64,000 bases of DNA from Crocodylus rhombifer (lineage: Eukaryota > Chordata > Crocodylia > Crocodylidae): positions 310,001 through 374,000 of the forward strand of contig JAVSML010000995.1 in NCBI GenBank assembly GCA_038503035.1, written 5' to 3'. A program made the translations under genes and the position numbers. Of the stretch, positions 48,171 through 60,336 are shown in pieces; position 1 is the stretch's first letter; each line of letters begins with the position of its first letter. The notes beneath the pieces were generated by a model. The model was given only the letters and a program-made list of their open reading frames with translations. It did no database searches and had not been told where the DNA came from.

Positions 48171-48540
48171 GTTAGAACAAATGTTTCATGCAACTTGTGG
48201 CAGAGGTGATATCTTTTATTAGATTAACTGGAGTTTTGCAAAAAAACCTTATTTAATTGAAAGCTTTCAGGCACAAACACCCCTCTTCAGGCACAAGAGA
48301 AAAGACTGTAAAAGTTCTCTTGGGTAGAAATGAAAGTTCAGATTTCACAGGAGAGTTGAAGGTTTCATTTCTATGTAGGCGAACTTTTACAGTATTTTCT
48401 CCTATGCCTGAAGAAGGGTGTTTGTTCCTGAAAGCTTGCAGTTAAAGATTTTTTTTTTTTTTTTTGCAAACATGTAGTTGGTCTAATAAAAGATATCACC
48501 TCTGCCATGAGTTTCGATTGCTTTTGCCACTAGAACAATA
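48171..48540. mobile_element. Large palindrome of inverted Penelope-like 3' termini
   Basis: The left arm (about 48171-48336, minus orientation) contains GATATCTTTTATTAGATTAA, GAAAGCTTTCAGGCACAAAC and CTCTTCAGGCA. The right arm (about 48363-48525) is its reverse complement: GCCTGAAGAAGGGTGTTTGT, CTGAAAGCTTG, TTGGTCTAATAAAAGATATC. The arms continue inward through ACTGTAAAAGTTC and AGAAATGAAA phrases to a spacer of roughly 25 bp. A T run at 48450-48465 interrupts the right arm. The phrases match the 3' ends at 1.0-1.1 kb and 36 kb. Confidence 0.8.
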
Positions 48541-51258
48541 CAACTACAACCTGGATACCTGTTCCATGCAAAGCATTTCTAAAATACTTAATAAAAAAAT
48601 CACTAGGGAGAATTACCTAAGAACTACAGTTGGTGATTCAGGAACAGCAACCTATGGGGAAACCCTCTGAGCAGCTATTCACGTGCACTGAAATGACAAC
48701 TGAAAAACTTGTTCAACATGAAGAAGATTTGAACCTGTAGGTATTTTGTTCCTGATCCAACAACCAGCTGAAGTAAATGAGTAGACTCTCATTAATGTCA
48801 AGTAGCATTTCAATCAGGCCCATTACCCTGGGGCCTTCTGTGTCCCTTTGTACAAACTTGAATTTGAAGTGTGGATAAATTAAAACACAGGTGTCAAACT
48901 CCCTTAGTCTCATGTGGCTGTGGGGCTTCTTGTGGGCTAGATCTGAACCTCTGGTGGTGGGGTGAGTAGCAGAGGTATTAACTGTCATAGGTTTCTAAAT
49001 CCTGAGGTTTAATGGACCCGTTGCTTGCCCCCCACTGCCAAAATGGGTCCCTTCTAGGGCTCTGTACCCCAGAATTTGGTAATAATTCCTGCCCTTGAAT
49101 TCCTAGCCCCTCCAAGGAGTCACACGGGTTGCATCTTTGACATCTCTGAATTTAAAGGAGTCTTGTCAGGTTGCATGTTTGAATTTTGTGTGTAGTACTG
49201 TTGTGTAAAACTCTCAAGATAGCTAGGACTCAAAATGTGGACCATTGTGTTCAATGTTGCTTTTATACATAGTGAGTTTTTTTTACTGTTCATCAGTGTG
49301 ATGCGTTTGCAAGGGAGAAAAGCTCACTAAAATTGCTATTAAAAGGAACAGAAAAGCTCTACAGTATTGTATTGTATGAGAATTAATAACCCCACCCCAA
49401 TTCAAAATGAGAAAGGGCCCTAGTTTTATCAGATACTGGAACTTTTAAAATTAGTCAGAATTACTAATGTTCCTTAAATGTTGCTGCCACAGCCCTTGTA
49501 CCCTAAAGAATCTACAAGGTTGTTTCTTTCCTTTCAACACAATAAAGGATTGTTATACAAGGGAACTTTCACTGCCTCTTTCCTCATTTAAAGAAACTGC
49601 AGTTGTTTGGGCATCTATTATGTGAGTGGAGTCTATGACAGTGCTATGCAGCACGTTGGACTGTTAGTGCCCTGTACTGTCAGGGGAATATATTACCGAT
49701 GTGTAGTATGTGGTTGTGGCTTGTGAAATAAGAATGAAAAGACGTGGAAATGGCAATATATCTATATATCTATTTTTTTTAAACCTGTAGAATTATGCAG
49801 AACAATCTCTGATAGCTGTCAGTAAGCTAACATTTGACATTTTTATGTAGGAGTGCTGTGCTGGAAAAGATACCATTGTGTCATTGTATTGGAACTGTAG
49901 TCATCCAGCTAAAATGGATTGAAGAAAAATGTCTCTCTTCTCCAATTCTTACCCATATGTTGTTTCCCTTCCACAAGGTTGGAGTTCTTGTACATCTTCA
50001 AATCAATTTCTCCCTTTTATACTCCAACTTTTTCACGTCTCTGTATGTGAATCTTCTTATCTAAGTTTTGTCTTAATTCCCAGAATCTTTTAGCTAGTAG
50101 GCTTAAGTAAACCCATACATTCTCATTTCTTATAGTGTATATATCTAGATAAAATAGTATGACGGAGAGATTGAAGGAATGTGAAAACCCATGTGTGGAT
50201 AACGTGTCTGGACAGACCTTTGGCATTCTTTAATTCTTTATCTGGCTTTTTCTCCCTTTCCAACGGCTGGGGAAGATTTCAGCACTCTGTTCTCAAATTT
50301 GATGGTGGGGAGAATCTAATGTGGAAACATTTTAATGCTACCTGATCCCCTTTCCGTATGTATAATGACACTCTTAAAGTTTATACTACTGCAGTTATCT
50401 AAATTGATTGAGCATATCCTGTGTTGTCCTTGATGTATTCAAATTTTTGTAAACCCCAAATAAACATACCTGAGTTAGTGTGCCTGATAGAGTGCCTAAC
50501 TTCTATGATGTGGGAGGACTTGGGCAATGTTTTAATTAAACTATCCTCTCACATACTCATGCACCCTTTAAAAAAAAAAAAACATATTTGCTGGAAATTT
50601 GAGTACATATGATATTTGAGAAATATGATAAGAGCAGTTTCTGCTGCTTGGAGAAGGACCAGAAAGTAAAATCTGCACTCCATCCACATGTCGTAGGGTG
50701 ATGAGCAAGCTTGGCTCCCTAGCTGCTGCTACTTAGTTACTTACTAAAAGGAAAGATTTCAGCCCCCCTCCCCTTTTCATTCTGCCATGTGAGAAAATAT
50801 GGTAATCTATTTGGATTTGGAGTATGGGAAAGAACTGGAAGAGCAGGGAATGGAGAATAGAACAAATTGACTATGGGCATCTTTCCTTCCTCAAGCTGAC
50901 ATAGATATTCTGCTGTGAAATATCTGTAGCTGTGTCGATTGTGCATGTTCTGAATGCATTATTTTGTCTTCACTGTGATGGGCGTATACCTCCTTTGATA
51001 GAAATTCAACACTTTTTAGAAGAGAGCAGCTGTTCCATCCTCCTTTCCCCTCCCCCAGTTGCATACCAAAATGCTCCCCATTCAGTGTTGGGAAAAGTTG
51101 CACTTAGTACAGATGACACAATAATGAACAGTTTAAGGAACTGATAGGGATGTGTGCATGTGTTTGGGAAGAGGAATTGCATTATTTGACTTACAGGTTT
51201 ATGGAAGTGTAACACTTAATGCCCAAACCGTTTTGTCCTGAGTCCACTTCTCTATGGG

Positions 51259-51539
51259 CAGGGGTTGTCGACCAGGGGTACGTATTACCCCTGGGGGTAT
51301 TGGGTTGGCTGTAAGGGGTATGTGTGGGTGGGCGGGGATGAAGCACAGCTACCCACCACCCTGTGCCCCCTCTTCCCAGGAGCAGGGCTGGGGGTGGGTG
51401 GGGGTGGTGGCGCCCCTATGCAGGCTGTGCTGCTGCTGCAGCTCTGGAATGGGCCATGCTCCACAACTTCCCCCCACCCCTCCTACTCTGTGTCTGGCCA
51501 CTGAAGGTACGCTTACTAAAAAAAGGTTGAAAACCCCTC
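51259..51539. mobile_element. hAT-type MITE
   Basis: The left end CAGGGGTTGTCGACC plus GGGGTACG is mirrored on the right by GGTACGCTTAC and AAAGGTTGAAAACCCCT. The flanks TCTATGGG and ACTTAGGG match only 5 of 8. The GC-rich interior gives spurious overlapping frames. Confidence 0.65.
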
Positions 51540-51824
51540 ACTTAGGGTGATTCAAAATATCTGCTTTTGTTGGGTAGGAAATACTACATGAGGTGGGGTC
51601 TGAATGCTGTCTTTTTTTTTTTTGGTAAAAAAAAGTCAGGGCTACAGGCAGCTACATCCATCCTCTTAGGATTCAGGGCTTGAAAACCTCCCTAGTGGGT
51701 AGGCATCTATATCTACTCTTTGAAAGAACTGAGCAAGGATCCCTGTCCTGTTCTCAGAGTAATTTGCTATATATTCTGTGGCTTTTTAAAATGTAAAATG
51801 CATAAGTAGCCCTGGGAGAAGGGA

Positions 51825-52285
51825 CTGGAACTCAGGATGCCCATATTTTAGAAAGGGAATAAGGAGGATTCGGGGAGCTACAGATCAGTCAGCCTTACTT
51901 CAGTTCCTGGAAAAATCATGGAGCAGATCCTCAAGGAATCCATTTCTAAGCACTTGGAGGAGAAAAAGGTGATTAGGAAAAGTCAGCATGGATGCACCGG
52001 GGACAAGTCATGCCTGACCAACCTGATTTCCTTTTTATGAAAAGGTGACTGGTTCTGTGGATGTGGGGAGACTGCTGGATGCAGTGTACCTTGATTTTTA
52101 GCAAGGCTTTTGATACGGTCTCCCAGAGCATTCTTGCAGGCAAGCTAAGGAAGTATGGATGATGGACTGTAAGGTAGATAACAAACTGGCTGGAGCATTG
52201 GGCTTAGAGAGTAGTAATCAATGGCTCACTGTCTTGTTGGCAGCTGGTTTCAAATGGCGTGTCTCGGGGGTTGGTCCTGGGCATA
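51825..52285 (+). mobile_element. CR1 LINE fragment (RT region), plus strand
   Basis: Broken frames read [20 protein letters not shown], then a [15 protein letters not shown]...SCLTNLISF stretch, then remnants of the AFDTVSH block (TTTTGATACGGTCTCCCAG) and the RGLVLG block near 52265. These are CR1 RT motifs in the proper order. Frameshifts and stops make it dead. A GC-rich, non-coding stretch follows it. Confidence 0.85.
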
Positions 52286-52860
52286 GAAGGTAGAAGGCTG
52301 GAGCTGACGGGGCTTAGCCCCACAAATGCGAGGCAGCAGTAGCAGCACAGAAGGTTGCAGAGCAGCCTGGCTGCCGGCTCTGGGTGGCTGCAGCGGGAGG
52401 GGTGCACACAGACACGGACACAGACACGCAGCCACAACACCCCAGCAGTGTGTAGAGCACTGCCTACCCCAACAGGTAAGTCTGTCATGGGGAAGGGGCA
52501 TGGGGACTGCCAGGTCCAAGTGTCTGTGGTGAGGGAGGGAGTGGGGCAGAGGCAGGGACTGGGGTGAATGGGGCCCTGGAGCTGGTTGTGGGACTGTTGG
52601 AGCCTGGGCAGGCTGTTCAGGGGTGTGGGGAGGCTCCCACCACTGCACACACTCTGGCGGAGGCCTGGGGGACATGTGCCCCTGGATTTCTGTGCAGGGT
52701 AGAGGTGGCTGCTGCGGCAAGCTGGGCTCTGTGCCCTGCTGCTGACCTGGGAGCAGCACAGTGCCACGTCCCTGGCAGTCAGCACATGGCAGGCATATGG
52801 CATCACACTGCTGAGATTAGATGGTTCACTGTAGGGAAATGTGAGTTCGAGCCACTGCAG
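52286..52860. other. GC-rich insertion, unclassified
   Basis: High-GC DNA begins abruptly where CR1 homology stops and ends near GAGTTCGAGCCACTGCAG. The 200-codon minus frame and the smaller plus frames are open because of composition and match no domain. Confidence 0.35.
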
Positions 52861-53136
52861 AATTCACTTCACAAAGAGTTGTAGTTAATTTCTTTTAGTT
52901 TGTAAAATCAAATGAGATTTTGCCCCATTTGGAGTGTGACAGAACTTAAGACTGAATATGCCCTTAAAATATTAGGTTATGAATTGAGCAGGAAAGTGTT
53001 GTGGGGGGTAAAAGTCTAAAAATACTTATTATGGCATTTTAATAACAGCAAAAGGAAAGCAAAAAGTATGTAGTACTTTCCTTTTGTATACAGTTAGGGA
53101 CCTACTCAATCTCTCAATTTGTGATTTAATGGAAAT

Positions 53137-53190
53137 TGCTAAATCGGGCATTGTCTGCAAAATCGGGCAATGTCTGCAAAATCTGGGAAA
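53137..53190 (+). repeat. Short tandem duplication
   Basis: AAATCGGGCATTGTCTGCA (from 53142) is repeated with one change as AAATCGGGCAATGTCTGCA (from 53160), giving an 18-bp period, followed by a partial AAATCTGGG. Confidence 0.85.
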
Positions 53191-54228
53191 AAAATATTAA
53201 AAATAAAATGTTGGCTTCTCAGTGGGAGCCAGTAGTCCTCGTAGGCACTGCAGCCCAGCCGTGCAGCCCACTGTGGGGGGGGAGTGTGCTGGTGCAAAGG
53301 GGAGCAGCCAAGACGGTAGCTGCCTGTGCTGCTTGTCACTGATTGGCTGACAGGGCTGCCTGTTGTGTGGCTCTGTCCCTCTCTGCCAATCAACAGTGTT
53401 AGTAGGGGCCACTGGGGCCCTTCAGCCAGTCAGAGGTGTGGAGGGGCCCTGCTGTGATAAGCCTGCGAAAATGGTGGCTGGCCTTGCAATATGCCCATGA
53501 TGAAATTGGCCATCTGCTGCCTCCTAGTTGGGTAGGTTCCTATATATACATTACATATAAGTGAAAATATATATGGACACTTGAACGAACATTGGGAACA
53601 GTGTTCACAGTTTTTGGTTACATTATAATGTATATAAATAAAATAGTTTGGTAAAAGAGAATAAGCAAATGCCTGCAGATCCACACTTACTTATTTTACC
53701 TTTTGTAAAGTATATTTGTTTTAATTTAGTGTTGAAAAACTACTAAGGTAAATTGTTTTGAAACACAGCCCTACTCCATTTCTAGACGTGTATGCTACTC
53801 CTGTTCTCTCTTCTTGGAACTCCATGGAAATGAAATTAATTTATAGAGTTAGTCTCCTTGCTGGGGAAAGACTTTGTTAAGGGGTGGGTCTTGTAGTTAT
53901 AGTCTGAAGATAGTTTGGCTTGGTTTGATTTCATCCTGCTTGGAAGGCATTGCCTGTTTCTCCTGCTTCAAACACTTTGCCTCTGTGTTAAGGAATATTC
54001 ATTTGGCACCTAGATGTGTGGTGTCCCTTGGGTAGCTTGTCAGTTATTGATCTATGATTGTTTATGTATCCTGGTTTTAGACCATTCGGAGTTGGGGGCA
54101 GAGGGAAGGAACAGGTTTTTTTAATTTAATCTGTTCATGAACAGTGAGTTATTAGAGGCTGGAGAATGCAAATGTGATGTGCTCCCTCTGAATATTTTTT
54201 GCTCAATAAATAAGCTACTGGGTGGCAT

Positions 54229-55192
54229 ATGAGTAGCGTTCTGCATTTACAGTTTTAATTAAAAAAAAAAATCTGGGAATTTTTTGGGGTTTATCTTTGA
54301 AAAATAAAAACGGGGATGAAATCAGGATAAAAGGAAAAAAATCAGTTTAAATTGGGGAAAAATTGGTGGTGAGGGTGGGAGTAAGGCTGAGACTAAGGAA
54401 GGGGTGGGGGGAAGGGACATGGCGCAGTCCATCACCTGCTCCTGGGGCTGCGGCAGGGAGCAAAGCAGGGGGGGAGCTGTCAGTGAGTGCAGGGGGTGGG
54501 GGTGCAACTTCTGCTGCTATGTGCCCTCCAGGAGGGCTGCAGGCTGGGGGTCCCATGCTGGGCTCTTCCTGGGGTGGGCACGTGTCCCTTGATCAGCAGC
54601 AGAATGCACACTTTATCTACCTTTCTTCCCTGGCTGTGTTCATCCCCACCTCCTTGCTGCTGGGCTGCCCTGGCATTTTGGGGGAAGAGGGGACTGGGGC
54701 CCAGCACTCCTGCCTGGCTCCCCCAGTGGGGCTTGCAGCTCCCAGGGCCAAAACTGGAGCCACTGGGGTGCAGCTTGGACCTGCCTGCCCCGAGAGCGAT
54801 TCCTGTGGCCCGTCCTGCCCCACTCGGGGTCAGAGCTGGGAACCCCATGCCACCAGGCAAAGGCTCCAGCTGCCTTCACCCAGCCCCTGCATAGCCTCCA
54901 CTGCCCCGCTCTGTATGCGGCCACTGCCAGTGCCCACCTCACATTCAGCTGGAAACCTATGCCTCGGGTAACTGGCACAGTGACACTTTTAGTTTACCAG
55001 CACCACCTGTTTTTCAGTTCAAATCTCTGTTAACCGGCACAAGTGGGGAATGAGCCATTCCCCACTCATGCTGGTTAACAGGGATTTGAACAAAAAACGG
55101 GTGTAAATCAGTACAAACTGAATGACTTAAAAAAAAAATCAGGGAATTTATCAGTGAAAATTGGTAAAAACTGAGAATGCGAACACTACTAA
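54229..55192. mobile_element. Approximately 960-bp TIR element with nested hairpin
   Basis: The left end AGTAGCGTTCTGCATTTACA then GTTTTAA is mirrored on the right by AAAACTGAGAATGCGAACAC then TACT, imperfectly inverted over about 28 bp. A-rich segments containing AAATCRGG(A/G)A phrases lie just inside both ends. The centre (54363-54960) is GC-rich; its 202-codon frame has counterpart open frames on both strands and no domain. No target duplication is evident. Confidence 0.55.
55017..55091. repeat. Near-perfect hairpin, 36-bp arms and 3-base loop
   Basis: 55017-55052 and 55056-55091 are reverse complements at 32 of 36 positions around loop AGC. Pairing resumes outward between CACCTGTTTTTC (from about 55003) and AAAAAACGGGTG (to about 55103). 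Confidence 0.9.
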
Positions 55193-57094
55193 TGAGTTCA
55201 TCTTCAGCACTGGTTGGGAGAAATAGTCTAACCTGAAGGGGAGTTAAGGGCTAGACTGTCATACTGCCTAAGTCCTTGTTGGCGAGGAGGGGACATGTTT
55301 TTTAGGCTAATGAAAATAATAGATGTTCCATGCTGCTGCTGCTGCTCACTGTAGATCCAGAAATGGTGAGAAAGTGCTGTGTAATCCCAAGCCTGTGTAG
55401 ACTCCCTTCCTTCTGCTTAATTGTCAGATACCTATGTCAAAGTTAGTATTTCAGCAAGTGTTTCCTTCCTGTTGCACTTTACTTTTTCTTTTTTAAATCA
55501 AATTTGAAGATTCTGCATATTTTTCATAACATCAAGATTGTTCAGGACAAAAAAGAACGGCAGGGGGGGATTCTAGGATAAGGTGCCAAATTTAAAAACA
55601 TTTCATGGATCACATTGCTAAATATCAAGATTATAGATAATTTTATCAGAATTATAGCACTTCTGAGAATATAGAACAAATTATCTGAGAATTTAATAAA
55701 AACAGGCTTTTTTTCAAGAAGTGTTAGTGAAAAATTCAATTTTTACCCTAACTGTGGAACCACTGCTTCCATACTTGGGCAAATGGGGGGAGGGCGGGGA
55801 AGAGTGTGTAGAGGTACTATTGATAATGCACTAGTGTGATTGGTTGCTTTTTTTCTTGGTTAATAAAATTAACACAAATACAAATATTCCCTTAACTTTC
55901 AGTATGAAAACAAAGCTCCCACCCCCCCACTCACTCCTTACCCTCCTAATTGCAAACTCTTCGGCTGTCCAAAAATAGATGAAGTGTTAAAAGAAAGGAA
56001 ATTGGAATCCCTCTTTGTTACAAATGAGTTACCAGGTTACCTTCATTCCCCATCTCCTCAGGCTCTCTACCTAATGTTCTCTGCTGCTGCTCTTTCCCTT
56101 CAGTGACAGTCACTGAAAGTACACTCTTCCGGCTGCCCAGATTTCTAAACTGCTGCTGGAAATGTACTCATTTACCAGTCTTTACTTATTTGTGTATGTG
56201 AACAATATGAATTCATTTAATGTGCATTTCTTTTACATTTCATTTTCTTTTCTACCCTCAGTGGTCCCAGTAACAGAATTTGGATTCTTCAAGATCTTGT
56301 CTGTCTTAATCTCCATCCCTTCAAAAGCCCCAGTAAGAAATAAGATTGTGGCTAACATGAACTAGGCAAGTTTCCCTTTGGAGAGCAGTTATAAATGAAC
56401 TAGAGGTCAAAAAAGTTTAAGTCAAAGCTGTGCATAAATGTGCCTATTGGATTACCACAATTAAGGTGCACCAGGTTCTGGAGCCAGCAGTCCCTAGTGG
56501 CATCCTGTTGGGCTGTCTTTTTAACTTTTGTAGCCCAAACATTGGGTTGAAGATTGGGTTGACTGTGGGTGGCTTTCAGCTTGAGCCTGCAGAGCCTTAT
56601 GCTGCTTCAGAGTTAAGTGAAATGCTTTTCTGCTCATTCAGAAGTTTACTTCATTGTCTACCATTTTTACTTGTGATCTAGGCAGGAAAACTAAACTCTG
56701 TTCTCCTTCATAACTCACGGTGTACGTGGTAGTTCCTTCTTCCACCACCAGAATGCTGGAGTGACTTCTTTGAATCTTTGTACGCTCATGTCTCACCCAA
56801 AGAAGAAGAACTGAGAGTATGGTAATTTTTATAGTGGAGCATAACTTAGCTTCACATTTTGTTTGCCTGTGTCAGTAGTTCAGAAGCTTTTATTTTTAGT
56901 CTTGAGCTAGTGAAGAAAATGGTTTTAAAAGTTAGGAAGCTTAATGTTAATGAATCCCATGTGAACGGTAGGTTTGTTTTTTTTTTTTCCCCCCTTTTTT
57001 CTTCAGGCAAAAATTTCCATGATGGGTCATGAAGATTGTTTATTTTTACAAATCTCTCTAAGCATAAATTTCTTGGTGGTTCTCTCTGATTTCT

Positions 57095-57300
57095 TAGAAT
57101 TGTAGAAAAGTAGGGCTGGATGGGACCTCACAAGATAATCTAATCCAGCCCCCCCCCCCGGTCAAGACAGGATCATCCCTGAATAAACTATCCCAGCCAC
57201 ATGTCTAACTTGCTCTTGAAGATGTCCAGGCATAGAGCTTTCACAGTTTCTCTAGATAACTTGTTCCAATGCTTGATCACCCTCATAAATTGGTGAGGAA
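57095..57300 (-). mobile_element. CR1 LINE 3' end fragment
   Basis: In reverse orientation it opens with the degenerate octamer tail (TTAGAATTGTAGAA), then GGGCTGGATGGGACCTCA, AATCTAATCCAGCC, a C run and TCAAGACAGGATCATCCCTG, the classic CR1 3'-end layout. Confidence 0.9.
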
Positions 57301-58126
57301 AGGGTTTTCTGTTAATATTTACTAACCTTTGCTTTTATTGGCCATAGAGTACATCTTTAATCATTCACCTAGGGCAGTAATACTACATATGGTACTTCTA
57401 ATTGTACCCTATGTGGATTTTCACTTACATAAACAAAACATAAAGTCAAGATTAGACTTTTGCTTTCTTGACTTAAAAAAAATCCAGCTTGCTGGAAGTA
57501 GAAGAAAGGGTTTTGCATAAACCGTCTCTTAGTTTTTGAATAATTTAATGCCACAGTGGTATGCAACTAAACCCTGTAGCTGGTCCATGCCAGTGGATTC
57601 CAGGATTGTGGAGAGAGAAGAAAACATAGATATCCATATCAAAGGAGATTTAGTATTAAGGGGGAGGGAAAAGATCATTTGATTTGGCTCCTGCTTGGAT
57701 CATCACCTACAAATTGTCTGCAGTTACAAATATGAATTGGTGCCTTGCTCTGAGCAAGGCAACTTGTGGAAATGAGTAACACTTGGCACGAAGTTGCGGT
57801 GGGAATATGTTTAAAAAAAAGACTTAGTTTTGTGGTCTAACTGATTTGGTTCATCAAATGAAATGTAATACTGGTAGTAATATATACTGTGGGGCACATG
57901 TTTAAGAAAAAAAAAAAACTGAGCCAGAATCGAGAAAACTTGGAAAAAAGTGGTCTCTTTGTTAGTGGTATTTCCCTTCTCCAGTTGCAGGCTGCTGCTG
58001 TTGCTGCCAGGTTTGTGGAATGGGATAGAGGTGGGGAATAATATTTAAAATGTTTCAGCTCTAGTCACTATGTTGCAAAAACGTGGTAAGAAGTTTTGAG
58101 GAAGGGAGTAGAACAGCAGTGCTAAT

Positions 58127-58158
58127 CGTGCGTGCGTGTATGTGTGTGTGTGTGTGTG
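58127..58158. repeat. (TG)n microsatellite
   Basis: CGTGCGTGCGTGTATG followed by about nine uninterrupted TG dinucleotides. Confidence 0.9.
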
Positions 58159-58198
58159 ATGTTACAACAGGCTGATTTTAAACTGCAGTGAAATTTCA

Positions 58199-58452
58199 GA
58201 TAGAATCATAGAAAATGAGGGTTGGAAGCATCCCCAACTACATCATTCCAGCCAGGGCTTTGTCCAAGGATGGAGATTTTGCCACCTCTCTCGGTAATCC
58301 ATTTCCGTGCTTCACCACTCTCCTAGTGAGAGCTTTTCCTAATATCCAACCTAAACCTTCTTTGTTACAACTTGAGACCATTGCTCCTTCTTCTGTCATT
58401 TATCACCACCAAGAACAGTCTGCCTCCCATCCTGTACATGATATGGTGTAAA
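58199..58452 (-). mobile_element. CR1 LINE 3' end fragment
   Basis: AGATAGAATCATAGAAAATG is the octamer-type tail, followed by GGGTTGGAAGCATCCCC, CCAAGGATGGAGATTTTGCC and CTTTTCCTAATATCCAACCT, in minus orientation. Confidence 0.9.
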
Positions 58453-58559
58453 GATAATATTGACGTGTTACTTGATTTTGGCTGCTTTTTTTAGTCAGAC
58501 GTTGATTTAAAAGGTAGAATTGTGTATCCTGAGCTCAGCTGTCAGATTTCAGGTTGGAA

Positions 58560-59257
58560 AAACTCTCCGGGATCAGGATTTGTTCCTTCTAAACTACTCA
58601 GAGGGGGTACCCATCCAGCCTTTTCTTGAAAACTTTCACTGAAGAAGGTTCAACAACTTCCCTAGGCAGCTTGCTGCATTGTTATACTGTTCTTAAAGTT
58701 TGAAAAGATTCTCTTGAGATTTTAAATTTAAATATGCCTTATTGTAGTGTAAACCCAGTGTCTGTTGCTATTCTCTCTGTGGCAAGGCAAAACAGTTGTT
58801 AGCTTGTTGTCAACAACGGTTGTCTTTTATGACAGCCTTTCGAATTTTTGAAAACTGTTGTCATGTCCTCACTTAATCTCCTTTTCTCCTAACTAAACAC
58901 CGCTAGTTCCTTCAACCTTTCCTGTACAGCTTAAATGATGTTTTGAAAGGATCCAGAGGCAAGAAAAATTTTCTCTGGATCTCTCTTTAAAATGTGGTGC
59001 CCTAAACTGGATGCAGTCATCCTCCTGAGGCTAATCGGTACTGAGTTAAAATGGTACTGTGGCCTCTCATGTCTTCCATACAGTGCTTCTGCTTTAATAC
59101 AACCAACATTGTATTTGCAACAGGCTCCATTTATCCCAAGATACTTCCCAGCAGTATGTCTGCGAAGCCACTTATTCCCTATTCTGTATTTTGTACATTT
59201 GGGTTTTTTTTCCTGCTAATGGTGCAGATGGACATAACATTTGAACCATTCCAATAA
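58560..59257 (-). mobile_element. Older CR1-type LINE fragment
   Basis: CTTTCACTGAAGAAGGTTCA, TTCCCTAGGCAGCTTGCTGC, CTCCTTTTCTCCTAACTAAACA, CTTCAACCTTTCCTGTA and CCTAAACTGGATGCAGTCAT follow the order of a reversed CR1 3' half. CCCAGCAGTATGTCTGCGAA and TATTTTGTACATTTGGGTTT continue upstream in the element. Its far edge meets the LTR start at 59258. Confidence 0.75.
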
Positions 59258-60336
59258 TGTCACTGATGGGGAACTGGTTCACATTTGTCCCTGGACAGAA
59301 GTGTTGACTTGTATGCTGCTAATGGTCCCAAGTAGACTCTTCACCTTTTAGGGATGGCATTGCTTTCAAACTGCCACCTGGGGGTGGCAGAATAACCAGA
59401 TAGACCATCATGCCTTCCAGGGGTCAGGAGTTGCCCAGATTTGGTCCAGGATTTCCTTAAAGGTGTTGAAGCAAAATTTTAAGTGTAGGTGCTGCCAATG
59501 CATGAACTCAGTTTGATTGAGAGTGGAAAATTCCATGCAGGGCCTGAGTTACCCCTTCTATGACCTCAGGAGCTGTCAATCAGCCCTGACCCACTTTCAG
59601 CTCTGAGCAGATTCAGTTGCTATGCAGATCTTAGTGTAGAGCATGCCCAGTGTGTGACTGGAATGAGGTAATACCTCTAGAAATTTCTCTTAGCCAAGCA
59701 GCCTGATTGGCTATAGGGCTGCTATAAAAGGTCTGAGGGCCCCTCCCTCTGGGGGGAGAAGATCCCGTCACTGCAGACAGAGGGTGGTGTTTCCAGGGAC
59801 TGTCTGGCAGTCAGGCTCTTGGGCCTACTGGTCTCCTTCCCCAGATTGGCACTCTGTGCTGGTTAGAGCGATTGTGATTTTGATCTCCTGGTTCCTGATT
59901 CAATTTGACTGATTGCTGACTACGATTTTGGACCATCCCACTACGACTTCACCTCAACATTCTGGCATCCCGACCTCGGCATTATTCTACGACTACTCGA
60001 TCGTCCACCAATACTGGACTGGCGTCACGTCTCGTTTTCATCATTCACCGTGTTACAGTTAGTTTGTTGTTTGTGTTATCCACTAAATGAGCTGTTGACC
60101 AGCCCTGGGACTAGGTCTTTGACTGAACCTCGTGGGCCAACAGACCCCTTTGTTGTTCTTGTTGTTGTTGTTGTAAACTGTAACTGAAGACATCGTTCTC
60201 CTACGCACCTAAGCGTAAGTCAAATAAATTACCAACTTGTTTAAGAAATCGCTACGCTTCCTGTGCCTCAGTTCTCCATAGCCAATAGAACCCGGCCTGT
60301 TACCGTGTCTAATTGCCACCCCGGCCCACCGTGACT
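59258..60336 (+). mobile_element. Probable LTR with TATA box, poly(A) signal and PBS-like sequence
   Basis: It begins TGTCACTG and ends CCACCGTGACT, an inverted end with the final A apparently lost. CTATAAAAGG lies at about 59722-59731, AATAAA at 60223-60228, and a GTTGTTGTTG run near 60160. Nine bases after the end, TGGTTCCCCACCCCGGGA (60345-60362) has the form of a tRNA primer-binding site and partly resembles that for tRNA-Glu. No target duplication is clear and the following 500 bp show no gag-like frame. Confidence 0.55.

Noticed and set aside
52204..52806. 200-codon minus-strand frame
   Set aside because: GC-rich composition leaves several overlapping frames open on both strands; there is no domain, start context or splice structure.
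54363..54971. 202-codon plus-strand frame
   Set aside because: It lies in the GC-rich centre of a TIR-bounded element with open frames on the opposite strand as well.
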